Shown: in pieces, positions 8,686-17,156 of the stretch
Layout of the letters: every line of letters begins with the position of its first letter
How positions within the stretch are numbered: position 1 is the first letter of the stretch
Assembly: GCA_017474285.1 (NCBI GenBank)
Contig: JAFVHT010000032.1
Location: 1-40,898 of the forward strand
DNA: 40,898 nt
DNA from: Acetobacter sp.
GTDB lineage: Bacteria; Pseudomonadota; Alphaproteobacteria; Acetobacterales; Acetobacteraceae
Reading direction: 5' to 3'
Translations under genes and position numbers: made by a program
Notes under the pieces: generated by a model
Databases searched by the model: none
Told to the model about the DNA's origin: nothing
What the model saw: only the letters and a program-made list of their open reading frames with translations

Positions 8686-9756
8686 GTGAAACAACCCTTT
8701 TTCAAATGCCTCTATAACAAAAAATGGATCCCTCGTGTGCTCTTGCTCTTTATAGCAAGTTATGCGGGTGCTGCTTTTTACTATTCCACACTCACACCCG
8801 TTATTTTTCGTTGGGCGATTGCTCTTCTCTTCCCTACTGTCTTGCTTGGTTGTTTTTTAATTCCAAAAACCCTTATACGCCGTATAAGTATAGGCTGTCT
8901 CATAACAGGTTTTTTTATTTGGTATGAAACCGATCCACCGCAAAATACACGAGATTGGGCGGCAGAATATGCTATTCCTGCTCGGGTTACATTTGAAGGC
9001 AATAAAGTCTACATCAACAATATTCGTCATATCCACTATAAAACAGTTAATGACTACACAGTACACTACACCAACGCAACTTTTGACCCTAATAAGGTGA
9101 GTTCTGTTGACCTCATTGTTTCTTATTGGGCAGGAACAAGCATAGCACATGTTTTTTTAAGTTTTGGTTTTTCAGATGGTCGACATTTGGCTATTTCTGT
9201 TGAAACGCGCCGACAAAAAACCTTTCCCTATTCAACAATTGCAGGTTTTTTTCACCATTACGAACTTTTTTATGTTGTCGCCGATGAGCGGGATTTAATT
9301 GGGGTACGAACAGATATTCGTAAAGAGCGTGTTTATCTTTACCATCTCAACCTCTCTGCCCCTCTACGCAAGCAATTATTTCTTAATTACTTACACGCTA
9401 TTCAAAGCCTCCATGAGCATCCGCGTTGGTACAACACCCTTACCACTAATTGTGCAACAGAAATCCTTTCACGTGCACATACTCCCTTATTATGGCACTT
9501 GAACTGGCGTGTTTTACTCAGCGGTCATATTCCCGCTCTTGCCTATACTCTCGGGCTTTTAGATCAACGAACCTCTTTTACAGACCTCCAACGTCGTAGT
9601 CTTATTCATAGACCTTCAGGAGCAACACCAGACAGCCCTACTTATTCCGAGGATATTCGCAAAACACTTCCCCCTCCTTTTGAAACGAAGCAGGAACACC
9701 CTCAAAACAAAACACTATTAAGACTTTACCAAGGGTTAGCAAGCACCACGCAATAG
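8686..9756 (+). CDS. DUF4105 membrane protein
   Basis: A 356-residue protein with three probable transmembrane segments in the first 85 residues, followed by a DUF4105 (Lnb-type N-terminal) domain at about 100-270. Supporting motifs are N-I-R-H-I-H-Y, H-V-F-L-S-F-G-F-S-D-G, A-I-S-V-E-T-R-R, D-E-R-D-L-I-G-V-R-T and Y-N-T-L-T-T-N-C-A, where the Cys and the SFGF-region His resemble a papain-like or NlpC-like active site. The start appears to be GTG 8686, since the in-register sequence upstream has no ATG; the ribosome site is weak. It follows the lipoprotein hydrolase by 31 bases. The two may act together in envelope lipid or lipoprotein handling, which is inference from proximity. Confidence 0.75.
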   Translation: MKQPFFKCLYNKKWIPRVLLLFIASYAGAAFYYSTLTPVIFRWAIALLFPTVLLGCFLIPKTLIRRISIGCLITGFFIWYETDPPQNTRDWAAEYAIPARVTFEGNKVYINNIRHIHYKTVNDYTVHYTNATFDPNKVSSVDLIVSYWAGTSIAHVFLSFGFSDGRHLAISVETRRQKTFPYSTIAGFFHHYELFYVVADERDLIGVRTDIRKERVYLYHLNLSAPLRKQLFLNYLHAIQSLHEHPRWYNTLTTNCATEILSRAHTPLLWHLNWRVLLSGHIPALAYTLGLLDQRTSFTDLQRRSLIHRPSGATPDSPTYSEDIRKTLPPPFETKQEHPQNKTLLRLYQGLASTTQ

Positions 9757-9808
9757 CTCTAAAATCGTTTTTATAGCGCGTTCTTTTTTGAAAAGACTAA
9801 TCTCTTCC

Positions 9809-10171
9809 CTAGCCACAACCCAACAAGGTGGCATATTGTTCGGGCTTAAAACCAACCAAGATTTTTTCACCAAAAACCAAAACAGGGCGCTTGATTAACG
9901 TGGGATATTGCGCCATAAGAGCAATAGCTGTTGTCTCAATATCTGCATTTTTCTTTTCAGAGTCAGATAAGTTTCTAAACGTTGTCCCTGCACGGTTAAG
10001 AAGTACTTTCCATCCTACTTGTAGTACCCAAGCCTCAATTTGATCCACAGTAACACTTTGTACTTTATAGTCGTAAAAGGTAAAGGGAACATGATGTTCC
10101 TCTAACCATTGTTTCGCTTTACGTACGGTGCTACATGTTTTAATACCGTATAAAATAAGTTGTTCTGTCAT
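9809..10171 (-). CDS. ArsC/Spx family reductase-like protein (YffB type)
   Basis: A 120-residue thioredoxin-fold protein of the ArsC family. It starts L-Y-G-I-K-T-C-S-T-V-R-K-A-K-x-W-L, which fits the YffB/Spx branch, with a single N-terminal Cys where classical thioredoxins have C-x2-C. L-I-K-R-P-V-L-V near residue 95 is the usual cis-proline loop. Without an ars operon nearby, arsenate reduction is unlikely; YffB-like proteins probably use glutathione. It lies 52 bases downstream of the last chemotaxis gene on the same strand and is probably unrelated to chemotaxis. Confidence 0.8.
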   Translation of the reverse strand: MTEQLILYGIKTCSTVRKAKQWLEEHHVPFTFYDYKVQSVTVDQIEAWVLQVGWKVLLNRAGTTFRNLSDSEKKNADIETTAIALMAQYPTLIKRPVLVFGEKILVGFKPEQYATLLGCG

Positions 10172-10223
10172 AACACTTTAATAAACAAAAACCTAAACAC
10201 TAAAAACCGGAGTATATCTTTTA

Positions 10224-10622
10224 CTAAAACAGATCAACCTCTCCGATATGATCCCGCGTCATTAAAGTAGCCGAAACGGTTTCCCCTCTCATCACACGTA
10301 AGACGTTATACAAGAAAACGCCTTGACACAGACTATCAATAGAAATTGGTGTATCAAGCTTTGTATCAGCGTGAATCACTAAATTCCGCAATACAAGTGC
10401 TAACCCTTCGACTCCTTGTGTTGCTGAGTCAACTCTTTGCAAATCTTGAATTTCTTGCTCTGTCAGATGGTGATTTTTGACACAACTCTCAATGGCATAT
10501 TGCACATCAAGAAGACGATCTTTGACCACATCTAAAAGTGTAGCAACACGTACAATAGCCTCACACAGGGTAATTGTGTAGTTTTCTTCAGTTGCCGTTT
10601 CGGTCAACGGTGATTGCATCAA
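10224..10622 (-). CDS. CheT-like protein, putative CheY phosphatase
   Basis: A 132-residue, mostly helical soluble protein encoded last in the chemotaxis operon, 24 bases after cheD. Position matches cheT in the Sinorhizobium/Agrobacterium operon, where the product is a distant CheZ-like protein. I see the D-x3-Q signature of CheZ-type phosphatases at D65 and Q69 (L-Q-R-V-D-S-A-T-Q), in a long helix that could contact the active site of CheY-phosphate. That the protein is CheT rests on synteny plus this motif; phosphatase activity is inference. If correct, it would turn off the signal from CheY1 or CheY2. Confidence 0.6.
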   Translation of the reverse strand: MMQSPLTETATEENYTITLCEAIVRVATLLDVVKDRLLDVQYAIESCVKNHHLTEQEIQDLQRVDSATQGVEGLALVLRNLVIHADTKLDTPISIDSLCQGVFLYNVLRVMRGETVSATLMTRDHIGEVDLF

Positions 10623-10646
10623 AAAACACCTCTATTCCTGTTAAAG

Positions 10647-11213
10647 TTAAAACAACTCCACATCAGAGCTTGTATTTTGCGTTGTCCACTTACGCTCAGA
10701 TTCCATTTCACGCCGCCTGTAGGACTCCTCCTGCTGGCTGATCGTTTTTTGCAGATCTTGTACAAGGTTTTGCTGAGCACGCCCTGTTGTTGGCCAAAAG
10801 CGCACCCGGCGCGCTTGAGTCCCCCAAAAACTCTGAGAAACACATGTAATCCCTTCATTCTTGAGATATTCAGTGACAAACTGAACATTCTCTTGCCCAA
10901 CACGTCCCAAAGAGGGTACAACCGCAGCCCCACCAAACGCCTTACAAGCCAAACGTGAGCGATCTCCCCCTTTTTTTAGAATACCGTTGATAAGCATTTC
11001 CATGGAGTTCGCACCAAAACGCATGGACGCACTACCACAAGCATTGGCATCACCGGGGAGGAGGAAATGATTCATCCCCCCGACTTTAGCAACAGAATCA
11101 TACATACACACAGCAATACAAGAGCCAAGAACTGTCATCAACACAACAGAAGGATCATCGGAAACAATAGCTTCCCCTTGTATCACTGTAATAACAGAAA
11201 AATTTTCCGTCAT
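10647..11213 (-). CDS. cheD: Chemoreceptor glutamine deamidase CheD
   Basis: A 188-residue enzyme that deamidates glutamines on chemoreceptors and so helps adaptation. The CheD core is clear: T-V-L-G-S-C with the likely catalytic Cys at C32, then G-G-M-N-H-F-L-L-P-G-D with the catalytic His at H49, and K-A-F-G-G-A further on. The C-terminal 30 residues are charged and go beyond the core. Its ATG overlaps the cheY2 stop by four bases (ATGA), indicating translational coupling. Confidence 0.92.
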   Translation of the reverse strand: MTENFSVITVIQGEAIVSDDPSVVLMTVLGSCIAVCMYDSVAKVGGMNHFLLPGDANACGSASMRFGANSMEMLINGILKKGGDRSRLACKAFGGAAVVPSLGRVGQENVQFVTEYLKNEGITCVSQSFWGTQARRVRFWPTTGRAQQNLVQDLQKTISQQEESYRRREMESERKWTTQNTSSDVELF

Positions 11214-11599
11214 GTGATAGGACCAAAGACCTTTTCTAGCACCTCTTTCAGTTTTGCAACTGTATAAGGTTTTGCAAGAAAGTTATTAACACCTGCTTTA
11301 ACAGCTTCTTGTACTAAATCCTTACTCGCTTCACTCGTAAGAATAATAAAAGCTATTTTATGGGTTTTTGGATTAGCCCGCACGGCTTTAAGAAGAGCGA
11401 GACCATCCATAACAGGCATGTTAAAATCTGAAATAATCAGATGGGTTGGGTTACTCTCAAGATATTCTATCGCTTCCTTACCATCCTTACGCTGAGCGAT
11501 ATTTGTAAACCCAACTTGGGCTAAGCTATGCGCCAAAACCTGGCGAATAGAAGATTGATCATCAACAATAAGAGCTTTAATTTGTGAAGCAGCTGGCAT
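11210..11599 (-). CDS. cheY2: Response regulator CheY (second copy, cheY2 position)
   Basis: A 129-residue single-domain receiver. The acidic pair D13-D14, the phosphorylation site D58 (I-I-S-D-F-N-M-P), T/S in L-T-S-E-A and K in A-K-P-Y are all present. There is no output domain, so it acts by protein contact, at the flagellar switch or as a phosphate sink. In Sinorhizobium the cheY2 position encodes the motor-binding CheY, and this gene occupies it; assigning that role here is by analogy. It lies between cheB and cheD. Confidence 0.9.
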   Translation of the reverse strand: MPAASQIKALIVDDQSSIRQVLAHSLAQVGFTNIAQRKDGKEAIEYLESNPTHLIISDFNMPVMDGLALLKAVRANPKTHKIAFIILTSEASKDLVQEAVKAGVNNFLAKPYTVAKLKEVLEKVFGPIT

Positions 11600-11695
11600 G
11601 GTTCATTCCTTGATACTTAATAATTCTATTTTACACTCATCCAAAACGTTACTCTAGACAAAAATATACTTCATCACGATTATTCTATGACCGTA

Positions 11696-12742
11696 CTAAT
11701 GTGCAGCCATAGCAGCACTTGCGATTTGAGGCAACGGAATAATCTCACATGCAGCACCGATTTCTGCTGCAACACGTGGCATACCATAGACAACCGCTGT
11801 TGTCTTATCTTGCGCAATTGTATAAGCCCCTGCACGTCTCATAGCCAACAATCCCTCTGCACCATCTTGTCCCATCCCTGTAAGAATAATCCCTAAAGCG
11901 TCAGATCCCGCCTCTTTAGCAACAGACATAAAAAGGACATCAACTGATGGACAATGCCCATTAACAGGAGGAGATTCCACAAGTTTGGTTCTGTAACCAC
12001 CCCCTGCACGCTCTATCACCATATGCCTACTACCTCCCGGCGCAATTCTTACTGCACCAGGCGGCACAATTTCCCCATCCGCTGCCTCACGGAAAGAGAG
12101 TGCAGGAATTTTTTGATCTAAACGCCGAGCCAAACTCGCTGTAAAAAGTGGAGGCATGTGTTGACAAATCACAATAGGTGGACTTTGATTTGGAAAACCA
12201 CTCACAACCGCTTCCAACGCTTCTACCCCACCTGTAGAAGAACCAATCGCAACAAGCCCGTAACGTTTTTCCCACTTCTTTGTCGTGTGGCGATAAGCCT
12301 GAATATCCTGCGTCGATGTTACAGGAGGTGCCGTACGTTTTACAGGATGAGAATGTGCCGCTTGAATAACCAAAGGCGCTAACCCTGCAAAAGCATCTGG
12401 TCCATGACAAGAGGCTGCCTTCGGAAAACACTCAAAAGCTCCCATACGCAAAGCTGTAATAGCAGTATCTGCACCGCGTTGTGTTAAACTAGAAACCATA
12501 ATAACAGGAATAGGACGCAGACGCATAATCTTTTCGAGAAACTGCAAACCATTCATGCCCGGCATCTCGACATCAAGCGTAATGACATCAGGTTGGTGCT
12601 TAATAATAATATCACGCGCTTCAATAGGATTTGCCGCTTCTGCACAGACTTCAATCTCGGGCCATTGCTCAAACGAACGCCGAATAAGCATCCTTATTGT
12701 TCTTGAATCATCCACTATCAGAACTTGTACTGACTTTGCCAT
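11696..12742 (-). CDS. cheB: Chemotaxis methylesterase/glutamine amidase CheB
   Basis: A 348-residue protein that removes receptor methyl groups when phosphorylated. The N-terminal receiver has D12-D13 and phospho-acceptor D57 (I-T-L-D-V-E-M-P). The C-terminal methylesterase domain (about 160-348) has the catalytic serine in A-I-G-S-S-T-G-G, histidine in C-Q-H-M-P, and aspartate in L-T-G-M-G-Q-D-G. It starts two bases after the cheR stop, so the adaptation pair is tightly coupled. It is full length with no break. Confidence 0.94.
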   Translation of the reverse strand: MAKSVQVLIVDDSRTIRMLIRRSFEQWPEIEVCAEAANPIEARDIIIKHQPDVITLDVEMPGMNGLQFLEKIMRLRPIPVIMVSSLTQRGADTAITALRMGAFECFPKAASCHGPDAFAGLAPLVIQAAHSHPVKRTAPPVTSTQDIQAYRHTTKKWEKRYGLVAIGSSTGGVEALEAVVSGFPNQSPPIVICQHMPPLFTASLARRLDQKIPALSFREAADGEIVPPGAVRIAPGGSRHMVIERAGGGYRTKLVESPPVNGHCPSVDVLFMSVAKEAGSDALGIILTGMGQDGAEGLLAMRRAGAYTIAQDKTTAVVYGMPRVAAEIGAACEIIPLPQIASAAMAAH

Positions 12743-12744
12743 GA

Positions 12745-13578
12745 TTACCCCACCTTCTTATAAGTCGTTGGCGCTATCTGTTCTAATCCACACTCACGCA
12801 AAGAAACAACCCTCTCAGAATGTCCTACATAAAGAAACCCACCTGGTTCTAATCGAGCTGAAAGTCTACGCCACAAATGCTCACGTGTTGGTTCATCAAA
12901 ATAAATCACAACATTACGGCAAAAAATTGCTGAAAACAATACTTTTATAGGCCACCCTTCAAGGTTAAGATTTAACACACGAAACGCAGGTAATTTGCAT
13001 ATAGACCCCGTAAAACGTAAGCTATCCTGCCCTACAGGTTCCATAAACTGCATACGCATTTCATTGGGAATACCCTCAATTTCTTCTTCACGATAGGTAC
13101 CTGAAGCAGCTTGTGCAACCACTTCAGAATTGATATCTGTTGCCAAAATCCGTACATCATGCATAGCGGCTTCTGGGAAAACTGTCATTACAGACATTGC
13201 CATGCTCCACGGCTCAGGCCCCGTTGAACAAGCCGCAGACCAAAACCTAATACGTTCTCCCGCCCGCGCACGTTCACGAACTGATGGGATCACTACTTTT
13301 TCTAAATGTGTAAAATGTTCCCTCTCTCTGAAAAAACTTGTCACATTTGTTGTAAGAACACAGATGAGTTTTTCTAGTTCTGCCTGTCCGTCTGGACTTT
13401 CTACAAAATTGAGGTAATTACGAAAATTGTTGTACCCATTTTCACGCACACGGCGAGAAACACGAGAGTATACAAGTGTTTTCTTGGACTCTGGCATAGA
13501 AATACCAGCCACGTCCTTGGCTATTTTACAAACCCTTTGAAAATCCGCTTCTGTATAATCTGGATCATCAACAAGCAT
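12745..13578 (-). CDS. cheR: Chemotaxis methyltransferase CheR
   Basis: A 277-residue SAM-dependent methyltransferase that methylates receptor glutamates. It has the N-terminal helical CheR domain, then the Rossmann domain with S-A-A-C-S-T-G-P-E-P-W-S (usually G-E-E-P-Y-S), A-T-D-I-N and I-F-C-R-N-V-V-I-Y-F-D. The receptor at 17156 ends in a G-W-E-D-F pentapeptide, a likely docking site for this enzyme. cheR starts 11 bases after cheW and is followed at once by cheB. Confidence 0.93.
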   Translation of the reverse strand: MLVDDPDYTEADFQRVCKIAKDVAGISMPESKKTLVYSRVSRRVRENGYNNFRNYLNFVESPDGQAELEKLICVLTTNVTSFFREREHFTHLEKVVIPSVRERARAGERIRFWSAACSTGPEPWSMAMSVMTVFPEAAMHDVRILATDINSEVVAQAASGTYREEEIEGIPNEMRMQFMEPVGQDSLRFTGSICKLPAFRVLNLNLEGWPIKVLFSAIFCRNVVIYFDEPTREHLWRRLSARLEPGGFLYVGHSERVVSLRECGLEQIAPTTYKKVG

Positions 13579-13589
13579 GGTAAGTCGCC

Positions 13590-14069
13590 TTAATGTACCG
13601 CCATATCACCTGTAAGCTGGCTTACAATGGTTTCTAAACGCAAAACACCAATCATACGCCGCTCACTCTCAGACCCCTGCCCTAAAAGCACAAGCCCACT
13701 CAAACAACTATTTTCATCAGACACAGCTTGAATATTCGCCGTATTGATATCCGCCATATCAATAACCCGATCCACTAAAAGCCCACATACTGTACCATTT
13801 TTAGACTCAACAATGACAACAACCCGACGTGGATTATTGGGTTCAGGCTCAACGTTAAGACAAACTGCTAAATTCACAATTGTTAGAATAACACCACGCA
13901 AATTGATTGCCCCACATACATAATGCGGTGCAAAAGGCAAAGGTGTTGTTTTTTCAAAACCACGAATTTCACGTACACTTAAGATAGGGATACAATATTC
14001 TTGATCTCCTACCGCGAAAACGATCATTTTAACGAGTTTATCTTCGACTTGTACTGCTTCTTCTGTCAT
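13590..14069 (-). CDS. cheW: Chemotaxis adaptor CheW
   Basis: A 159-residue CheW-domain scaffold that links receptors to CheA. Recognisable features are I-V-F-A-V-G-D-Q-E-Y-C-I-P, R-E-I-R-G, the I-N-L-R-G-V-I-L-T-I-V-N-L segment and G-L-L-V-D-R-V. The length is usual. It sits between cheA and cheR as in the rhizobial operon, 63 bases after the CheA C-terminal coding segment. CheA's own CheW-like domain is in the wrong frame here, so CheW could not pair with it normally if that defect is real. Confidence 0.93.
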   Translation of the reverse strand: MTEEAVQVEDKLVKMIVFAVGDQEYCIPILSVREIRGFEKTTPLPFAPHYVCGAINLRGVILTIVNLAVCLNVEPEPNNPRRVVVIVESKNGTVCGLLVDRVIDMADINTANIQAVSDENSCLSGLVLLGQGSESERRMIGVLRLETIVSQLTGDMAVH

Positions 14070-14132
14070 GTCTTTATTCCCTATCAGATGACATCATCAA
14101 TCGTCTATCTACTACTTACTTAATGCTTAATA

Positions 14133-16438
14133 TTATGCTGCCAACCCTGAACGCGTATTCGAGGATTTTGTATCAATCCGTCCAATAGCTGTTGCAATCA
14201 GTGCGGGCACGTCAAGAATAAGTGAGACACTCCCATCTCCTAAAATCGTTGCTGCGGAAACGCCTGGAATTTGCTGGTAGTTTTTCTCAATACTCTTAAT
14301 AACAACCTGAGTTTGATCGTGAATAGCATCAACAATAAGTGCTGCACGGGCACCCGCTTCATTTTCAACAATAAGGATAATCGTTTCTTTTGACTCTTCT
14401 TTGAGTGGCAAAGAGTTCATTAAACCCAATTCTTTTGCCAAAGGTACCAACGGCATATAATTACCGCGAATAGAAACCACATTATCTCCTTCAGGCAGAA
14501 TATAAACATCTTGATGAGACACAACATTGTTTCCACAACAGAAGAAATCGGTATCACCATAATGGAACCGCCCGCTGAAATCAACATACCATCAAGCACA
14601 GCTAATGTGAGTGGCAAACTTAAACAAAAAGTTGTCCCTTGCCCCGGTACACTACTAATTGTAACACGCCCACCCAAATTCATAATAGCCTGTTTGACGA
14701 CATCCATCCCCACACCACGCCCAGACAAATCAGAGATTTTTTGCGCAGTAGAAAACCCGGGTGCAAACAAAAGATTATCAATATCTTCTTCGGTCAAAAC
14801 AGCGTCTGGCGTTATAATTCCTTTTTCAATCGCAACAGCACGCACCCGATCACGATTGATTCCACCACCATCATCTTTTACTGTAATCAGAATACGCCCT
14901 GATCGATGCCCTGCAGAGAGGGTAATATGCCCCTCCGCTGTTTTTCCTGCTGCAAGACGCACATCAGCGTTTTCTATACCATGGTCAACAGCATTACGTA
15001 GCATATGGGTTAAAGGATCTGTTAATTTTTCAACCAAAGTGCGGTCGACTTCTGTATCTTCACCCTCTAAAATCAACACAACGTTTTTATTCGTCATAGA
15101 AGCGGCTTCACGCACAACGCGTTGCATCCGTTGAAACACAGTCCTTACAGGCTGTGCACGAACAGCCATGACCGCATCTTGAATATCACGCGTTAAGATT
15201 TGCATCGCGTTAACGCTCTCTGTTAACTCACGTTGAACAGAAGAATCATCTTTACGACATACCGAGCTTAACGCTGCCTGCGCAATCACTAACTCACCAA
15301 CAAGATCCATAAGCTCATCAATGCGATGCAAATCAACACGAATAGAAACAGCCTGTTCTAATGGCTTACGTGCCGCAGCAGCGGGTTGAGAAGCTGCAGA
15401 AGCTGTTTGTTTTGCTGATGCTTGCACAGAAGCGGCTGATACCGACGAACTCTGCGTTGGTGCTGATAAAGAAGATTCCAGAGATTGTTGGGTAGCAGAA
15501 GCAGATGTCGTCTCAGGCAAAGTGTCTGGTTGAAAGTTCGATTGAGAATCAGAAGCGTTTTCAGTAGATGTGTCTGTCTTACTAGAACCTCCTCCCCCAG
15601 AACCTGGATCATTTCCTTGCCGTGTCACTGTAAAATCACAGACATCACTTACCCAGTCAAACACAGCATGAACAGCGTCTTCTTGAATTTCCGCAGGCAA
15701 TTCTACGCGCCACGATAAGTAAGATTTTACAGGGTTAAATTCTGCATCCAAAACAGGCAAATTGGAACGATCACAGGTTACGTGTAACGTACCATCAGGA
15801 GTAGTCGCTGCCAAATCTTCCAAACTTTTAAGAAGATTACGTGCATCATCCCCCCGCGCATACATATCATCATGCGGACAAAATGTGACAACTAGCGCGG
15901 ACCCCGATAAAGCCTCAGAAGAAGAACTTGACGTATCAGAGGCAGAATCTTCCCCAAAATCAAATCCATCTGATCCGAAATCGAAAGCGACAGGAACAAA
16001 ATCTGTCGGAATAACGTCATCGGTTGTAGCTTCGCCAGAAGAACCACTATCACTATCAATAATTTTTTGAAGCTCTGCCCGACTTTCTTCTACACGCGCA
16101 GAATCGACCGCATCACCACCACGTGCCTCACTAACAAGATCACTCAAAACATCCATTGATTTAAGAAAGACCTTAACGATCTCTGGCGTTGGTTGCACAC
16201 GATCTGAACGTAGACCATCTAGCGCACTCTCAAATACATGGGCAAAATGCACTAAATTTTCCAACCCAAACGAAGCAGCCCCCCCCTTAATGGAATGAAC
16301 CGCACGAAAAACAGCGTTAATTGTTTCGTGCTCCGTCGCTCCATCGGAAAGCGCCATAAGACCACGCTCCAACTCTTGAAGCTGATCGTCACATTCCTGA
16401 AAGAAAACTTGCAGGATATCGTCCATGTCGTCACTCAT
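14133..16438 (-). pseudogene. cheA: Chemotaxis histidine kinase CheA, frameshifted before the P5 domain
   Basis: The kinase of the operon. The first frame (16438 down to 14420) encodes P1 with phospho-acceptor H48 (A-V-H-S-I-K-G-G-A), an S/T/A/Q-rich linker, the P3 dimerisation helices (D-E-L-M-D-L-V-G-E-L) and a full ATPase domain (L-R-N-A-V-D-H-G-I-E; D-D-G-G-G-I; S-G-R-G-V-G-M-D-V-V). It then ends in unrelated residues. The remaining P5 (CheW-like) domain continues in another frame from about 14522 to 14133, with S-I-R-G-N-Y-M-P-L-V-P-L. One extra base after V-V-E-T-M-L-C, near 14521-14527, would join them. No long homopolymer lies there. It is either a real mutation that removes CheW and receptor coupling, or a sequencing error. 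Confidence 0.88.
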
Positions 16439-16462
16439 GTCGACGCCCCTCTCTTACTCTAC

Positions 16463-16846
16463 TTACGCTGTAACCCTACGAATAGCCGCTACAAGACTAT
16501 CGGTGCTAAAAGGCTTTACAATCCACCCAGTCGCCCCTGCAGCACGGGCACGCGCTTTTTTTTCCGGATCACTTTCTGTTGTCAAAACAAGAATTGGTAC
16601 ACGCTTAAAGCGATCAATGCCCCGCACAGCTTCAATTAAACCAAAACCATCCATTCGCGGCATATTGATATCTGTAATAATCGCATTAGGCGGTGGCATT
16701 GCATTTTGGAGGACTCCTAGACCCTCTAAGCCGTCCCCTCCTTGAATAACGTCATACCCCGCACCCTCCAGTGCTTTACGAAGCATGCTTTGCATCGTAC
16801 GAGAATCGTCCACCGTTAGGATACGTAAGGCTTGTGTTTCTACCAT
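16463..16846 (-). CDS. cheY1: Response regulator CheY (first copy, cheY1 position)
   Basis: A 127-residue receiver domain with D13-D14, phospho-acceptor D59 (I-I-T-D-I-N-M-P), T in L-T-T-E-S and K in V-K-P-F. The frame is open to 16918, but ATG 16846 is chosen because GGAG lies about nine bases upstream and the protein then begins at the usual receiver start. In the Sinorhizobium operon the protein at this position works as a phosphate sink with help from CheS, whose counterpart is just upstream here. The assignment rests on order. Confidence 0.9.
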   Translation of the reverse strand: MVETQALRILTVDDSRTMQSMLRKALEGAGYDVIQGGDGLEGLGVLQNAMPPPNAIITDINMPRMDGFGLIEAVRGIDRFKRVPILVLTTESDPEKKARARAAGATGWIVKPFSTDSLVAAIRRVTA

Positions 16847-16889
16847 GAAGTCATACTCCGCGGAAAAATTATTTGTTATTTTGGATTTG

Positions 16890-17156
16890 TCATTCTGGCA
16901 GCAGTTCAGCAAGCCCAAAGAGAGTATACGCCTCTTTTACCTGTTCTGATGGCGCAAAAAGAGAACACCCACTTGCAAGAAGTAACTGGAGACAAAGCCC
17001 CCCAATATAAGTTACCCCTGAAACATCAAGACTCACCGCTGTATGATCCGCCAAAGCCTTTTCAAGCGTTTCTTTCAAGCCTGTGGCGGCGGCCGAATCA
17101 AGCCGCCCCGTTAAGGCAAGAGAGCTACCCTGAGGTGCTGAACTTGCTTCTGACAT
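16890..17156 (-). CDS. STAS-domain protein, CheS-like
   Basis: An 88-residue single STAS domain. The phosphorylatable Ser typical of anti-anti-sigma factors is absent: the helix start reads T-Y-I-G-G-L-C-L-Q instead of I-D-S-x-G. In Sinorhizobium the matching small gene between the receptor and cheY1 encodes CheS, which aids the CheY1 phosphate sink by binding CheA. Position and domain both fit, so I read this as CheS-like; function is inferred. ATG 17156 overlaps the stop of the receptor gene by one base; an in-frame start at 17171 is less likely. Confidence 0.72.
   Translation of the reverse strand: MSEASSAPQGSSLALTGRLDSAAATGLKETLEKALADHTAVSLDVSGVTYIGGLCLQLLLASGCSLFAPSEQVKEAYTLFGLAELLPE

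Noticed and set aside
14133..14522. Separate cheW gene downstream of cheA
   Set aside because: The sequence is the C-terminal part of CheA P5 in register with the kinase, lacks the N-terminal half of a CheW domain, and a full cheW follows at 13590-14069.
14511..15134. 207-residue plus-strand open frame opposite cheA
   Set aside because: Lies antisense to the conserved CheA ATPase domain; its composition is that of a reverse frame.
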